Program-made: the position numbers and the translations under genes
DNA from: Melanocharis versteri
Taxonomy: Eukaryota; Chordata; Aves; Passeriformes; Melanocharitidae
Assembly: GCA_013397845.1 (NCBI GenBank)
Contig: VZTG01010070.1
Span: forward strand, 1,729,435-1,793,434
Length of the DNA stretch: 64,000 nucleotides
Reading direction: 5' to 3'
Shown here: one piece after another, positions 13,879 through 25,800 of the stretch
Layout of the letters: each line of letters starts with the position of its first letter
Numbering within the stretch: position 1 is the stretch's first letter
The notes under the pieces: model-generated
Told to the model about the DNA's origin: nothing
Database searches by the model: none
Seen by the model: the letters and a program-made list of their open reading frames with translations, nothing else

Positions 13879-14904
13879 CGCAGGCGGAGCGGCCCTGCGG
13901 GCCGGCCTGGCGCGGGGCTGCGGGGCTGCGGGCCCGGGGGCGAGGCGCTGGGAGCGGAGTTCTCTCTTCCTCCAGCTGCAGGGGCATTTCCCCCTCCCCA
14001 AAACGACACCCGTGGGCTCTGCAGAGCTCTGGGAGAGCCAGCGCGCCCCGCGGGAACGGCCAGTGTCTGGGTTTCCTGCAGGTTTTGTCTTAACCTGCAA
14101 CTGCACATCTCCGGCTCTCTCAAAGCCTGCCCACCGGGTGCTGCTCCCGCCTGGCAGCGCCTATCAAAAACTTCCCAAACAGCCCTCCAGCTTCCCGTTT
14201 GTCCTAACGACCCACTCGCATCTCCCACCCACTTCAAATCCCAACTTTCCTATCCCTCACGGGCCTTTCCCACAAAGCTGGAGAGCTGGTGCGGGGGCCC
14301 CTGCGAGCAGGGGGCCAGAGGAAGCGGAGCGCACAGGCAGATTTGTGAGCGTACAACTTCAAAAGTCGCGGAGCCGCTTGTGCAAAGAGCTGGTTTCCCC
14401 TCCCTCCGCCCTCACGTCACTGCTTGAGGACTCCAGGCATGTGGCATCCCTTTGAAGGAAAGACTCGGCGCTGGAGAGAACAAAGGCACTGAAGAAACCG
14501 TTTGCAGCGCGCTCAGGAAACGTGCGACAGCCCCGGCTGGACAGGCGGGAGCCTCTGGTATCCCCTCCGGCTATTGCCAGGGTCGTGAGCCCAGCATCCT
14601 TAGATTATCCGATTACACACTCTGCCCATTCAGCCAGGTGACTTCTCGGAAGAACTTAACCCCTTGGAGTTAAAAACTGTGGGAAAAGCATCAGAGAAAC
14701 ACCATATCAACAGTGGTTTTGGCAAGACCTGACAAGGACAAGAAGAAAACAAAAAACAGTAAAAAGAGAAGTCCCTGATTTAATGGGTCTGGCTCTGGAA
14801 CTTGAGGCACATTGTTTTATTGTCAGGAATGGTAAAAAACTTCCCAGTTATCTGATGTCTTTTCTCTGCCGAGGTGCCTGGACACTCCTATCACATCCGA
14901 ACAA

Positions 14905-14970
14905 CTTTTTTTTCTTCTTTTCTTCTTTTTTTCTTTTTTCTTTTTTCTTTTTTCTTTTTTCTTTTTTCTT
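14905..14970. repeat. Pyrimidine simple repeat, (CTTTTTT)n
   Basis: A 66-base C/T-only tract. Its second half is a regular array of six T between single C (7-base period) and its first half is less regular. It is polymerase-slippage microsatellite DNA just outside the CpG island. Confidence 0.95.
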
Positions 14971-17900
14971 TATTTCTGAGAAAAATCAATCTCTTAACAC
15001 TTTAACAGCATGAGGCTTGTTTTCACAGCCATGGCTCATTTCTGTGGTCTCTAAGAGAATACTGGTGTATCTCCAAATCCTCCCTAAAATGTGGACTCAA
15101 ACCAGGCAATTCCAGCATTTTTCCTCTGCAAACAGCACTCGTAAAAGTGTTCTCCCTTCTGCTAATGGAACCAAAAGAGAAAAAAGCCATGCAAGGATTG
15201 GGCTTATGTCTTTCAGTGCAGTACAGCACTTGGTCTTACAGCTGCAAAGCACTATTTCCCAGCCGAAACACCACTTGCTTTCTTTGTGCCCGGATGTGCA
15301 AGAGCCAGCTCCGGCCTGTGCCTGTGTTCGCTGATTGAGTCCACTTAGCCAATCGAGTCACAAACAAAATCTTTGTTGTTTGCTACCTTGCCACTTTGCT
15401 GTTTGGAAGTTTCACCACAAAAGGATTTCCATCACTTAGAAGAGCCCAATCTACGGCACAGAGGCTGTGCTTGGCTTGACAAACCAACTCAGCCTGCCCA
15501 CAGCCTGCCTCTGCCCCCAGCCTTTCCACACGGGTGTCAATAGCTGAAATCTCAGAAAGATTTAGCCCAAGAGCCTAAACGCTTACAGTGAAAGATGAAG
15601 AGGCTTGAAGCCTCACAGCTTTCATGAGAAACAAGTACACCTCCTATTGCAATTTCAGAGTAGCTCACAAGAGGCAGCAGATACACTTCCAAGAAGTTTC
15701 TATGTCCATTCATGCCATCTGCAATATGTGTCTTACTTCAGTACAGCTCATTAGTTTACACAAATTACACAATCCAGCACTCTTCCCTCCAAAAGTTAGA
15801 GAGAAGAAGGACTCAAGCAGTCACTAAAACGTTCCACAGCTGGTTTGCACTGTAATGCATGGGAAATTGCTACTAAATAAAGCAAAGCAATACAGTAAAG
15901 CCATAGTGACTCTAAATAAAGCAATACAGTGATGCCTCTGTTTGCTTTTCATACCCTACGAAGCCTCATAAAGCTTTACAGATGCAGAACAAAGTGCTCA
16001 GGCGTTAGAACATGTCCGAGTTGAAGGTGTTTCCAACACCCATGTAAAGTATGGCACATGCTCTGATTACAAGGTTGCATATTTAAATAAGGATGCACCA
16101 TTTCTTTAACTGAGTGACTAAGCATCATTTTATTTATAAGTAACAAAGCATCATTCTATTTACCGTCAGGTTTGGGGTTTTTTATTACAAGGAGTATAAC
16201 TTCTATTATCACCCACCATTTAGCACACACTGGACGCAGCCTCCCATTTCCCCTAACTTTTCTTTGTCCCTTGTCACTGAGGAAAAAAGAGTCAGAGGGT
16301 TTGCGGTATCCACTGATGGCACACCTCAGTACTCAAAATAAAGAAATCCTTACACAAACAGGATCCAGTTACAGACACTTTACTTGGTTTGCCTGAAGTT
16401 ACATGGAAATGCTGTGATAGGCAAGAAACTTCAGGAAGAGCATCATGATTTTTGTGATATCTCAGCTCTAAGGCTTATCACAGCCCTAGAAAATTATAGT
16501 GTGTTGCTCCCTTTTATCTATGACAAGCCTTCCAATTTTGACAACACCCTCTGCCTTTATTACATAAGGCAGCTTTGATTTTAAAAAACCCCAGATATAT
16601 TGAGACAAACATCCTGCACAAATAAATGAACAATAGTCACACACGACAGAGGACAACCATAACTAGGGAATACAGCGACATCATCATTCACACCTGGGAT
16701 GGGACTGAACTGGAGACTCAGTTCATCATCTTCTAGACACTTGATATTGCAGCTTTAGTGTTGTTAGCGTAGCCCCGATACATAAACCAGCACTGAACAT
16801 ACCTGAAATGAATCAGAACTCCACAGTTCTTGGTTTCTGACTTAGACTTGAGTCTAAGATCTACACAGGAAATCAGGAATTATAATTACGGATGCCAGAA
16901 TTTGCCAGGGAACACTTCTGAACAATTAGTTCTCACTGAAGGGATATTAAGAAGCTGCTAAGATATCAAAGTAGCTTAAGTACTGTCAAGCCAACACTGT
17001 ACGTAATTTCATTCATAACAGACTTGAGAATGGAATTTTTCTTCCCTCTACGCATTCCACTTACCTCCTCAACAGTGTTACACCCCATTAAACACTATAA
17101 AAGGATTAGAAGGAAAAAGTACCAGAGAGGAAAATACCCAATAAAATATGTACTTTTACAAACATCAGTAGGAAGTTTACAACACACAAATGAGCCCAAA
17201 AGAAAGGATAAGAGCTTTAGGCTCACACCATTTATTCAGCCCACAAACCAAGAAAAACCAAGCACATGTGAAAATTTCTTAACACAAGAGGAAACAGCAT
17301 CCTGCCTGGTACCCAGAGAACACTCTCATCTTTAGTAAAACTCATTAAAACAAAAAAGCAAATTAAAAACACAATAAAGAACTTATGCCCAACCCTAGGT
17401 AGCACAGGTAACTACAAAAAAGCAGTTTGAGAAAGAATGCAGAATTAGGAAATGCTTAAAAGAACAGTATCTAAAGGCATTAAAATAATTAATCACCAAG
17501 CTTCCATCATCATGCACTCAGACACTAAAGCAACAACCCTCATCACTCAGCAATTAACAAGCCAACCACTATTTGTATTTTTCAACACATCTGTTGCAAA
17601 GACCATTTAGACAGTAAAGACAGTTTACTGCTGCCCTACCACAGTCTCCCTACTCATGCTCTGCAGCTGGAAAACATGAGAAATCACCTTCATAAACCAG
17701 TAACGCTTCTTTTTCTATCCCACGGCTCATGTGAGTGTTTGAGGGGGACTGAGCTGACAGGTTTTCCCACAGCCCACCCACGGTTCATACTGTGCCTGGG
17801 CATCACAAAGCACAGAAACAGCTAAACCAGCTGTGCTGAGGTTTTACACACAGCTTTGCAACAAGCAGAAGCAAAACTGCTTTAGCTGAAGCTTTCTTTT

Positions 17901-19821
17901 GCAGCTTGCAGATTACTTTAGACAGATGTATCATGAAGAAGCTCTTACCTGCAGCAGGGTCCTCCTCCTGACACACTGCAGCAGCAGGCAGCCTTCAAGG
18001 TGGAGTGGGTGAGCTGCCCACCCCTGGCACAATGCTCACATAACCATCACTAGCTGCCAGCTAGTGAAGCAACAGGATAAAAGAAAAGACAGGCAAAGGG
18101 AGCAGTGCACTTTCCTCCCCAGTCTGCAGTGGGTAGACAGCATGCCACCTGCATTTTGTCCATGGAAATAAAAGGCAAAGCGAGGGCACCGGTTCCTCCC
18201 TCTTGGTTGGGTTGTAGCAGCTACAAGGCTCTCTGTGTCACTTTGATCTGCTCCAGCAGGAGACCAGCTCCAGATGCCTCTTTGCCCTCCATGATTTGTG
18301 CTCAATTCCCAGGCTCCTGGTGAAGGGCTAGCAGTGAGAGCTGTCTTCCTCCTTGGCAGCTCTGAGCACCAAGGTGCAGCACAGCCGCTAGCTGGGGAGC
18401 TGGGCAGCCTCCCGCTCCCTTCGCTCCTCGTCCTGCCTCTGTCATGTTAGGTGTATGGCACCAGGGCAAGCCTTGGGCTGAGATGCAGCCAGGACGTCGG
18501 TACACTGCAGAAAAGTTCTACGCACCAAAATACGCATTTTAAAGCAGGAAGTCATTTTCTCCTGCCTTGGTTACTCAAACTCTACCAGGCCTCTCCAGAG
18601 GGACTACAGTTCAACAATGTTTTCATTTGCTCCAGATACAATAATTGAGTTCAAAAACAGGTCAGAATAGCATTGGTGTTTGTCTGAAAAATACTTTAAA
18701 TACAAGTTTTCTGTCAGAAAAGTAAATCCAGCTAAAGATGTAAGAGGGAAAGCTAAGAAATACAGTGCCCTTAAAATATATCACCATGTGAGACCTGAGG
18801 AAGTGTAAATCAACGGCAGTACTGGCAATATGAAGAGCAGTCAATAATTCAAGCACTCTGGGCCATATGTCAGCCTTAACTATAGATGAAAGTTATCTTT
18901 CCTTTTTCTACTTGATCACTGGAGCACGGTTCTGGTTAAAATCTCATCTGATATGTTTTCTTTTTGGTAAAACATGATGTAGGCCTCAAGTGACTCCTGC
19001 CCAGCTAAGCAGTTTGGAAAACAAAGAGCAGATTGATCAAAGGATGTGTTGAGAGCCATTTTCTGTCCACAGGAGCCCTCCCGTGGGCCCTGATTCTGGT
19101 CAAACGTAGGGTTTATTCCCATCCTCAGGTGTAACACACAGGTTTGAAGACAGACAGTGGAGGAAGTTTGTCGCCTGCAGCCCGGCCTCAGCCAGGCGGC
19201 TGTTCCGCACAGCCCCACACACAGCCGGTGCTTCGGGGGGAGCAGAGGCACCCCAACAAACTCACAGGTGGCTCAGGAATGAGCAGCAAAAGCAGCCAAG
19301 CGGGGATTGGATCTCCCCACTTCGCTTTCCACAAGGAGGGGTCTAAGGCTCTTTGTGCTGGGGCTCTCACGCTCCTGGGCAGAGGAGATGCCCCCTGGGC
19401 AGTGCTGTGCGCCCACCTCCCTCACACCATGCCTCAACCACGGGGGCACTTCTTCCCTAAGGGAAGCACTGCCAGCTCTTCCAAAACGCAGTAGGACTTA
19501 GGAACTGCCCAAGGTTCAGTTTACCTTTTCTTTCTCTTTACTCACCCGTTCAGTGCTGCACATTATTTTCTTCTTCCACACTTCCCAGCACTGTGAATAT
19601 TTAAGGACCACTGGCCTTTTAAACCAATTTTAAAAGAGTATTCCTCACTGAAACACCTAATTGAAGGAGAAATAAGCATTTTATTTGTCTAATAATGATT
19701 AAGACCACTTGTGAGAATCTGAAAATAGCAGGACAATGAAAGAAATATATATGCTGCTCAGAAGTTTCCTCAGAAAAATAAATAACAGTTCACTCAGATG
19801 ACAACATTCTGCAAGGCTTGG

Positions 19822-19841
19822 GTTTGTTTGTTTGTTTGTTT
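19822..19841. repeat. (GTTT)n microsatellite
   Basis: Five perfect GTTT units followed by a degenerate GGTT/GGTTT extension to about 19865. Confidence 0.9.
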
Positions 19842-22592
19842 GGCTTGGTTGGTTTGTGTGGGGTTTTTTATGTATTTAAATCAGTGATGTTTCAAACATG
19901 ATTTCCTTTGTGCACAGTCATGCTGAGTTTAGTTTTATGCTAATTTCATGTCAAAACAGTTACTAACTTTAATCTAATTCACTTGAAAAGTAGGCATCCA
20001 CAGAAGTGCTCCACTTGTGTCCAAAAGCAGGTATAAACTGGTTTTGCATTTTTTAGCTCCCTTAAATTTCCGGTTATATGTGAAATCAGAGGTCCAATGT
20101 GACTCCTAAAATGGCAACATATTATTCCTTTTCCCTTTTACACGTCTCACTTCCATTCTTCACAGTGCAGGTATGCAAGTCTTTCACTGTATTTCCTTGG
20201 GACACTTGGTTTTAGCACCTTCCTCAGGACACAGAGGGATTAGTGCCTACCAAGGTGCCACTCACAGCTGGAGGCCACTGCAGGGCCCAATCTATCCCTG
20301 TGTGCCAGAGCAGCATCTCAGCTTCCCACTCCCGCCCTTGGAAAGAGAAATTCTACACCATGACAGCTAACTCTTTAGCAAAGTTCACCTCAAACCCTCA
20401 ACCTCAAGTGTTAAAAAAGAAAAGCCCTTAAATGATACAAGTTATTACATTTAATCCCTTTGGGGGAAGTGGGGAATGATTTTGTGATTAAGGACCTGCT
20501 GTGGGGCTCAAGAGAATTAGTTCAATTCCAGACTCTGAAACAAGCTTCCAGGTTCCCCTGGGAAAGCCCATGCAATCTCCTATCTCATATGGACACCAGC
20601 AGGGCAATTTATAAGCGTGTGCAGCCCTCAGACATTGTAGTACCAACAGCTAAATAAATTCATAGTTAGGAGTTAGGTAAGGTTCAATAATTTTGAGGAC
20701 TAGTTACCTATCCAAAGAGGGCACTACCATTAGACTATCACTTACCACAAATATTCTTAAAAATTGATATTAGAGTCTTGAAAAATAGTAAGCTACATTA
20801 TTACTTACTCCTGAGCTGACAGGTAGTTCCTAAGGGCTTCGTTAATGTATTAATGAAAATGATGAATGAGGGAAAAAAGCTGCAAGACAAAAATAAATTG
20901 GCAGATCTTACAGAGAGCCACCACTTAGTTCTCAAGCACAGGACTATTTTCTGTGATTTGCACTGCAGAGAAATTTTGTTCTATTACGATTTATAGCTGG
21001 TATTGTTTCTTGGCAAAAAAATAAATTTATGAATTGATTTAATTCATAGAATGAACAAATTTAATAATGAAAACTCAGATCTGACAATGAGTTGGAATAG
21101 AGAAAATCCAGCAAGCACTATCAGAAAAACATAATACTGAAGTCACTGTGTAACCTTCTAGGCAGTGAAGTGCTCCACTACACGATGCACAGTGATGGCA
21201 TTAGACCGTCTGTCTTGCAAAAAGAACAAAAAGATTTAATTACTCTGATATACTGATAAGAACACATACCAGTCACGTTCTTTGCTATTCACTACCAGTG
21301 GAAATTTTCTCCTATTATCATGAAAAACAGCTGTCACACACTAGAGATATAGAGCAAAAGCTACTTCACATTTTTAAAGATATTGCAATAATTTTAAAAT
21401 TTCACTCATTTCCGAAAAGGTGCTATGCCTTTTGTGGTTGCAAGTCATACCTATGGTGTATTTAATGCATTACAATAGTTACTTTCAGTAACTTGACATA
21501 TACTTCACATACTTCTAAACTATTTTCTGTATGAAAATAATTATCTCTCTCTCAGAAGTTGGAAAAATCCACATAAAATTTCAAGATCAGCATTGCTGGC
21601 ATGTTTGTTTATGTTCAATCTATAAGTGATATTTTAATCTCAAGTATTTTTGCAGAGCATCTGGCGTTTATTTTGCATGTATTAAGTCCAAGTATACTTG
21701 GTATTTCTAGAATGGATGTTCAAAATATTTAAATCTGATATTTGATTGGAATGTATTCACAAATTAAGACAGTTCTTCACATTAGTTTACTTCACTGCTT
21801 TTCTAACTACAATTATTTTTTTTTCTTTAATTTTCCCACTGTTATAATTTCAACTTATAATAGAACTTAAAGCAGTTGAAAATACAAAAAATACCCAATC
21901 CCAAGCAAACTCACCATTCAAAAGAGTGATATAAAACTGTTTCAAACTGTTAACAGATGAGCAATTCACACCAACAACTCTTGGTCAGTGTCTTCACCTT
22001 CATCTTTTTAAGGTAAAATGCAGAAACAACTAAGGGACTTTCCATGAATTAACAGAAATTCCATCCATCCTACTGAACATGCAGACAAAGCCAGGTCTGA
22101 CAGACCTGCCTGTGAATAGTCAGATGAAGTTCAAACACAAGCTGAAATTGGTGGCAACTGTGTAAAACACACAACTTTATTCTGTGACTGTTTACAACTT
22201 CTAATTTAAGATTACAAAGGTGCAGCAGCGACATTCATGAGCATTTGTTTTAATGGAAAAGCCTTCTTAACCTTTTCATTTCTCGCAGGTGACAAAGGGT
22301 GTGGTGGTGGTTACAGGACTTCCACTATTGCCAGTGCTGTCAGTAGTGCCTTCTTAGCTAAAGCTCCCCGCTGGTGCTGCACTGGTTTAACACGAATGGC
22401 TGTGACAAAATACATCAAATACTCTAAGACAGTTGTAGTTTCTGCGTTTGGTCATCCTCCCCACATCTACTTACACCTAAAAATCAGTTCCCTTCTTCTA
22501 TCAGGGAAAGGTTAATTGCCACCTCAATGTTTCATTTTATTGTACTATCAAACCTAATGATTTGCTATAAACTTTTGTGTGTTCCATGTCCT

Positions 22593-22730
22593 TGTGGTGT
22601 CCCGTCCTGAAAGGGAAAGAATTTAGCAGTTGCATAGATGCCCATGGCTGGATAGGAATGACAGAAGTCAGAGGGGCCACAAAAACTCACAAAGTTTTAT
22701 TAGTAAATTAAACACTTCTAAAAACCAGCA
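22593..22730 (-). mobile_element. Possible 3' end of an LTR, minus orientation
   Basis: Read on the minus strand, the segment contains an AATAAA signal (reverse complement of 22696-22701) about 100 bases before a terminus ending GGGACACCACA at 22593. The TG...CA style end and the short distance from poly(A) signal to terminus resemble the R-U5 part of a retroviral-type LTR. No target-site duplication or internal region was identified, so a 3' end of an ordinary transcript is an alternative. Confidence 0.22.
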
Positions 22731-22800
22731 TGAAAACTGGTTATTTAGTCCCTTCTAGTATAAATATACGTTGATGGATTTTTGAATAAGGGGTAGAGTG

Positions 22801-22844
22801 AAAGGAAGGAGAAGGAAGAACATAAAAGGAAGGAAGGAAAGGAG
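22801..22844. repeat. GGAA-rich purine tract
   Basis: Purine-rich low-complexity run dominated by GGAA units (AAGGAAGGAGAAGGAAG, then AAAAGGAAGGAAGGAAAGG). Confidence 0.9.
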
Positions 22845-22849
22845 TATCT

Positions 22850-25800
22850 AATTATTTTCAGTATAGAAACAGTACCTTTCTGGCTGACATGAGCTTGAAG
22901 AAAAATGGCTGCTGTTTTCATTATTTAAATGATATGAAGTTCTCCAGCTAGAATAGATGTGTAGTGTCAGCATCAGGTTCTAACCAGAAATGATTTACAG
23001 TTATTAAACCAAATAGCTACAGGGCTTTGTTACTCACCTGGTGGCAAAAGGCCAGGTGTACCTCCAGGTTGTGACCATTTTGAAGGTTGATGTCAAGAAC
23101 ATCCCAGAAGTCCAAACCTTTAGCAGGTGCTAAAAGAAGAGGTCAAGAATTATCCTTTGCATCTGACAGTCCTGTTTGGAAATAGTTCTTGTGTTTTATT
23201 GTCAACTGTCTTATAACAAACAGTAAAATCTACCTTTGTTTGCACAGGACACTCCTTTAACTGTGAGAGTCTAAAACCACCAGGCTTAAGAAATGCCTGA
23301 AAACAGGAAACCGAAAGCAGGTCTAGAAATGAGCACTGCAGCCAGAGCAGTGGCACCACACCCCAACAGCCACAAATGCCTTGGCCTCTCTCATTCAGTG
23401 CCCTACTTTAAAAGATGTACAGGCACTGAGCTACCAGTCCAACCCTCCCGTAGGTATGAACAACAGAGCACACTGACCTGCAGTGTTACTAATCATAGCA
23501 TGAGCACACTACAAAGTCAAACGCTCTGATATTAATGTTAACCTGCACACACAAGTTAAAACAAACTGACAAATGAAGCGCAATTAATATGAAAAATTAA
23601 AGCCAGATTTTATTTCATGACAAATAGACGTCATCTGAAGCTGGTTCTAAGCAAGGATTTAATCCATGACCATAATGTAGGTCACTAGTTTTGATAGAGT
23701 TTGTGCCTAGTGTTCATCCAAGGAATCAGACTCAGCACATCAATAGCTGTCAAGAGTGTACATGTAGTTTCTTTTTACACCAGTATTTAATAAAAGAAAA
23801 TAATCCAATTAAGCAGATGCTATTTTTTTGCAGACTTCCCCATCATTTTCAATTATTAAAGCAATATTCAATTTACAACAAAACACTATACTCTAATCCT
23901 ATGCATCCAAGAATATTCATGTTTAAAACCTGAACCGCCCTCACCGTTTCTGCTGCCCTTCTGGTTTCCCATGAGCTTCAGTAACTCAAAAGAATTGCAA
24001 CCAACTTGGTAACTAAAAAAGAAAGCTTTGTAGAATGGGAAAAGTTCACAACAGGGGAGGAAAAAAAGCCTTTCTAAAATAGCCAGGTGTTCACCTCAAC
24101 CCATACCAACTTCAAACAGATGCAAGGACAGTAGCTGAATCTGATTTCAGACTAAAGACATGAAAGATGAGTTTTATGTTCTTATGCTTTTATAATGTTA
24201 GAACGAATTCATTTTTAGATAAAGAATAGTATACTCCCCTACTCTCCAATACTTTCACATAAAATTTGCTCTGAAAATAGCATGGCTGAGTTCCACTCTT
24301 TCAACTATTATTTGATCACTGCCAAATATTTGCAAGTTCAGATTTTTCCACATCTCACCCATCTACTTGATTGCAGCTCATGTAGTATCTACTATGTTTT
24401 GTTCTACTTCTATGAGTAAATGTACTGTAGCAAGTGATCAAGTCAGTAATGGAAACAGAATGAATCACTCTGAAATACAAAAATGAGAGTGCTGGAAGAA
24501 GAGCCCCTGAGAGTCTTTCACCCAAACCAAGATCTAGCCTTAGGAAGGGATGACTGGCCTAAGACAGCAATACTGTTTGGCAGCAGAGGAGGTGAAGGTG
24601 TGCTTAAGGTGTGGATGGCAATGCCTGTCCATGGCCTTGCATCCTCATGAGATTGTGTCTTCAACTTCAGGTGAATGATGAGTTTGTTCAATAAGGCTTA
24701 GTCTAAATGAACAGAAGTGGTGAGCAACTCTTCAAAAGAAATCAAGAGCACAGGTAGAAGCCTGCAAGAATATCAATATCCCCTTATCGCTATCCCCTTT
24801 CACAAGGGGATCCAAGAATTTTCTGTAGAGTAGTTCTACAGACAAAATGACACAGATATTCCAAGTCTATAATTTACGTATGTGGTTGGGTGGGGACTTT
24901 TTTTTGAGGTATTCTGCTGAATTTTAAACATTTTAATTAAAAAAGTGTATATACCATTATATTACTGAATCCTGTTAAACCAAGAGTTGCATTTTATTTT
25001 GATGATGTTCACTAACTTAAATGCATTTCTGTGTACAGTGCTATTACAACTTAAATCCTCAACAGCATTAGCAGATGATCAAACACTTTGCAACCATAAC
25101 CTGTGAGAGAGCAATTCCCCATTAGGGACATGTGTATATGTCCTTAGCACATGTCTAATTTAATGAAGAATATCTGCACATACTGCAGGAGGCACATGCC
25201 CATTAATAGACACACCAGCATTTTATACATAAACATTTGATCTCTAGTGCCTATCATTTATTTACAGATTATTTCATATGCATATGCAAGCTTATATCAG
25301 ATTTAAAAGATGTTCAAAATATTTCAGAGGGGAAAAAAAATAATACCTTCAATTATCTATCTTCTGGTAGTTGCAGGGTCACTTGCTGGGTTCAGCTCCA
25401 ACCAATGCAAGTATTTTCCTGCTTGTAACAGAAGTCTCATGTCCAGAGGCACACTGCACATCTCACAGCTCCCTTGCTAGGCAGCTACCTACCAGATCAA
25501 CTGTCTTGTATGAAACCCTGGTACACTCCTGTTCCTCACACCCAGAAAATCTCTTCCCAAAAGCTTTAACTATGAGAGCCAGTGCCTCCTGCACAGGCAC
25601 ATCATGATGTACTACAGAGAAGAGAGAGATGGCTTTATCAAACTGGTGTTTTCATTGACTTCGCACTTCCCCAGACAGATAGAAAAATACAGCTGTTAAG
25701 TCTGTGCAATACAACAGAGTGAGATGTTTAAAGCCTTCAGTTCAGTATTGACACAGCCCTCCTGTAGCTGCAGAGGTTAGTTTTGATTTAGAACCAGTAT

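Larger units (their letters stand above)
12661..14450. promoter_or_regulatory. Orphan CpG island, interrupted by an assembly gap
   Basis: Sequence on both sides of the gap at 13321-13878 is very GC-rich and full of CpG, in sharp contrast to the surrounding AT-rich DNA. This is the usual signature of a vertebrate CpG-island promoter. No first exon could be recognised in the visible part. Long open frames crossing the N run are meaningless because N was translated as X. In human the next gene on this side is ZNF423, transcribed away from CNEP1R1, so an upstream ZNF423 promoter on the minus strand is one possibility. An unrelated non-coding transcript is another. Confidence 0.5.
14460..22590. 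other. AT-rich non-coding stretch with unassigned exon-like segments
   Basis: No protein was recognised. Simple repeats are listed separately. On the minus strand several short open segments carry plausible splice signals at both ends: 16803-16860, 17065-17094, 19546-19590, 20746-20776, 20809-20829 and 21270-21330. They cannot be joined into one frame with confidence. The density of consensus donors in this interval is only about what chance gives, so a spliced non-coding RNA or pure chance are both possible. Confidence 0.45.

Noticed and set aside
12991..14455. Several 300-470 codon open frames across the gap on both strands
   Set aside because: Most of their length is N translated as X. 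The real parts are stop-poor GC-rich island DNA with no recognisable protein.
14905..14970. Possible interstitial telomere-like array
   Set aside because: The unit is CTTTTTT with no TTAGGG/CCCTAA repeats, so it is an ordinary pyrimidine microsatellite.
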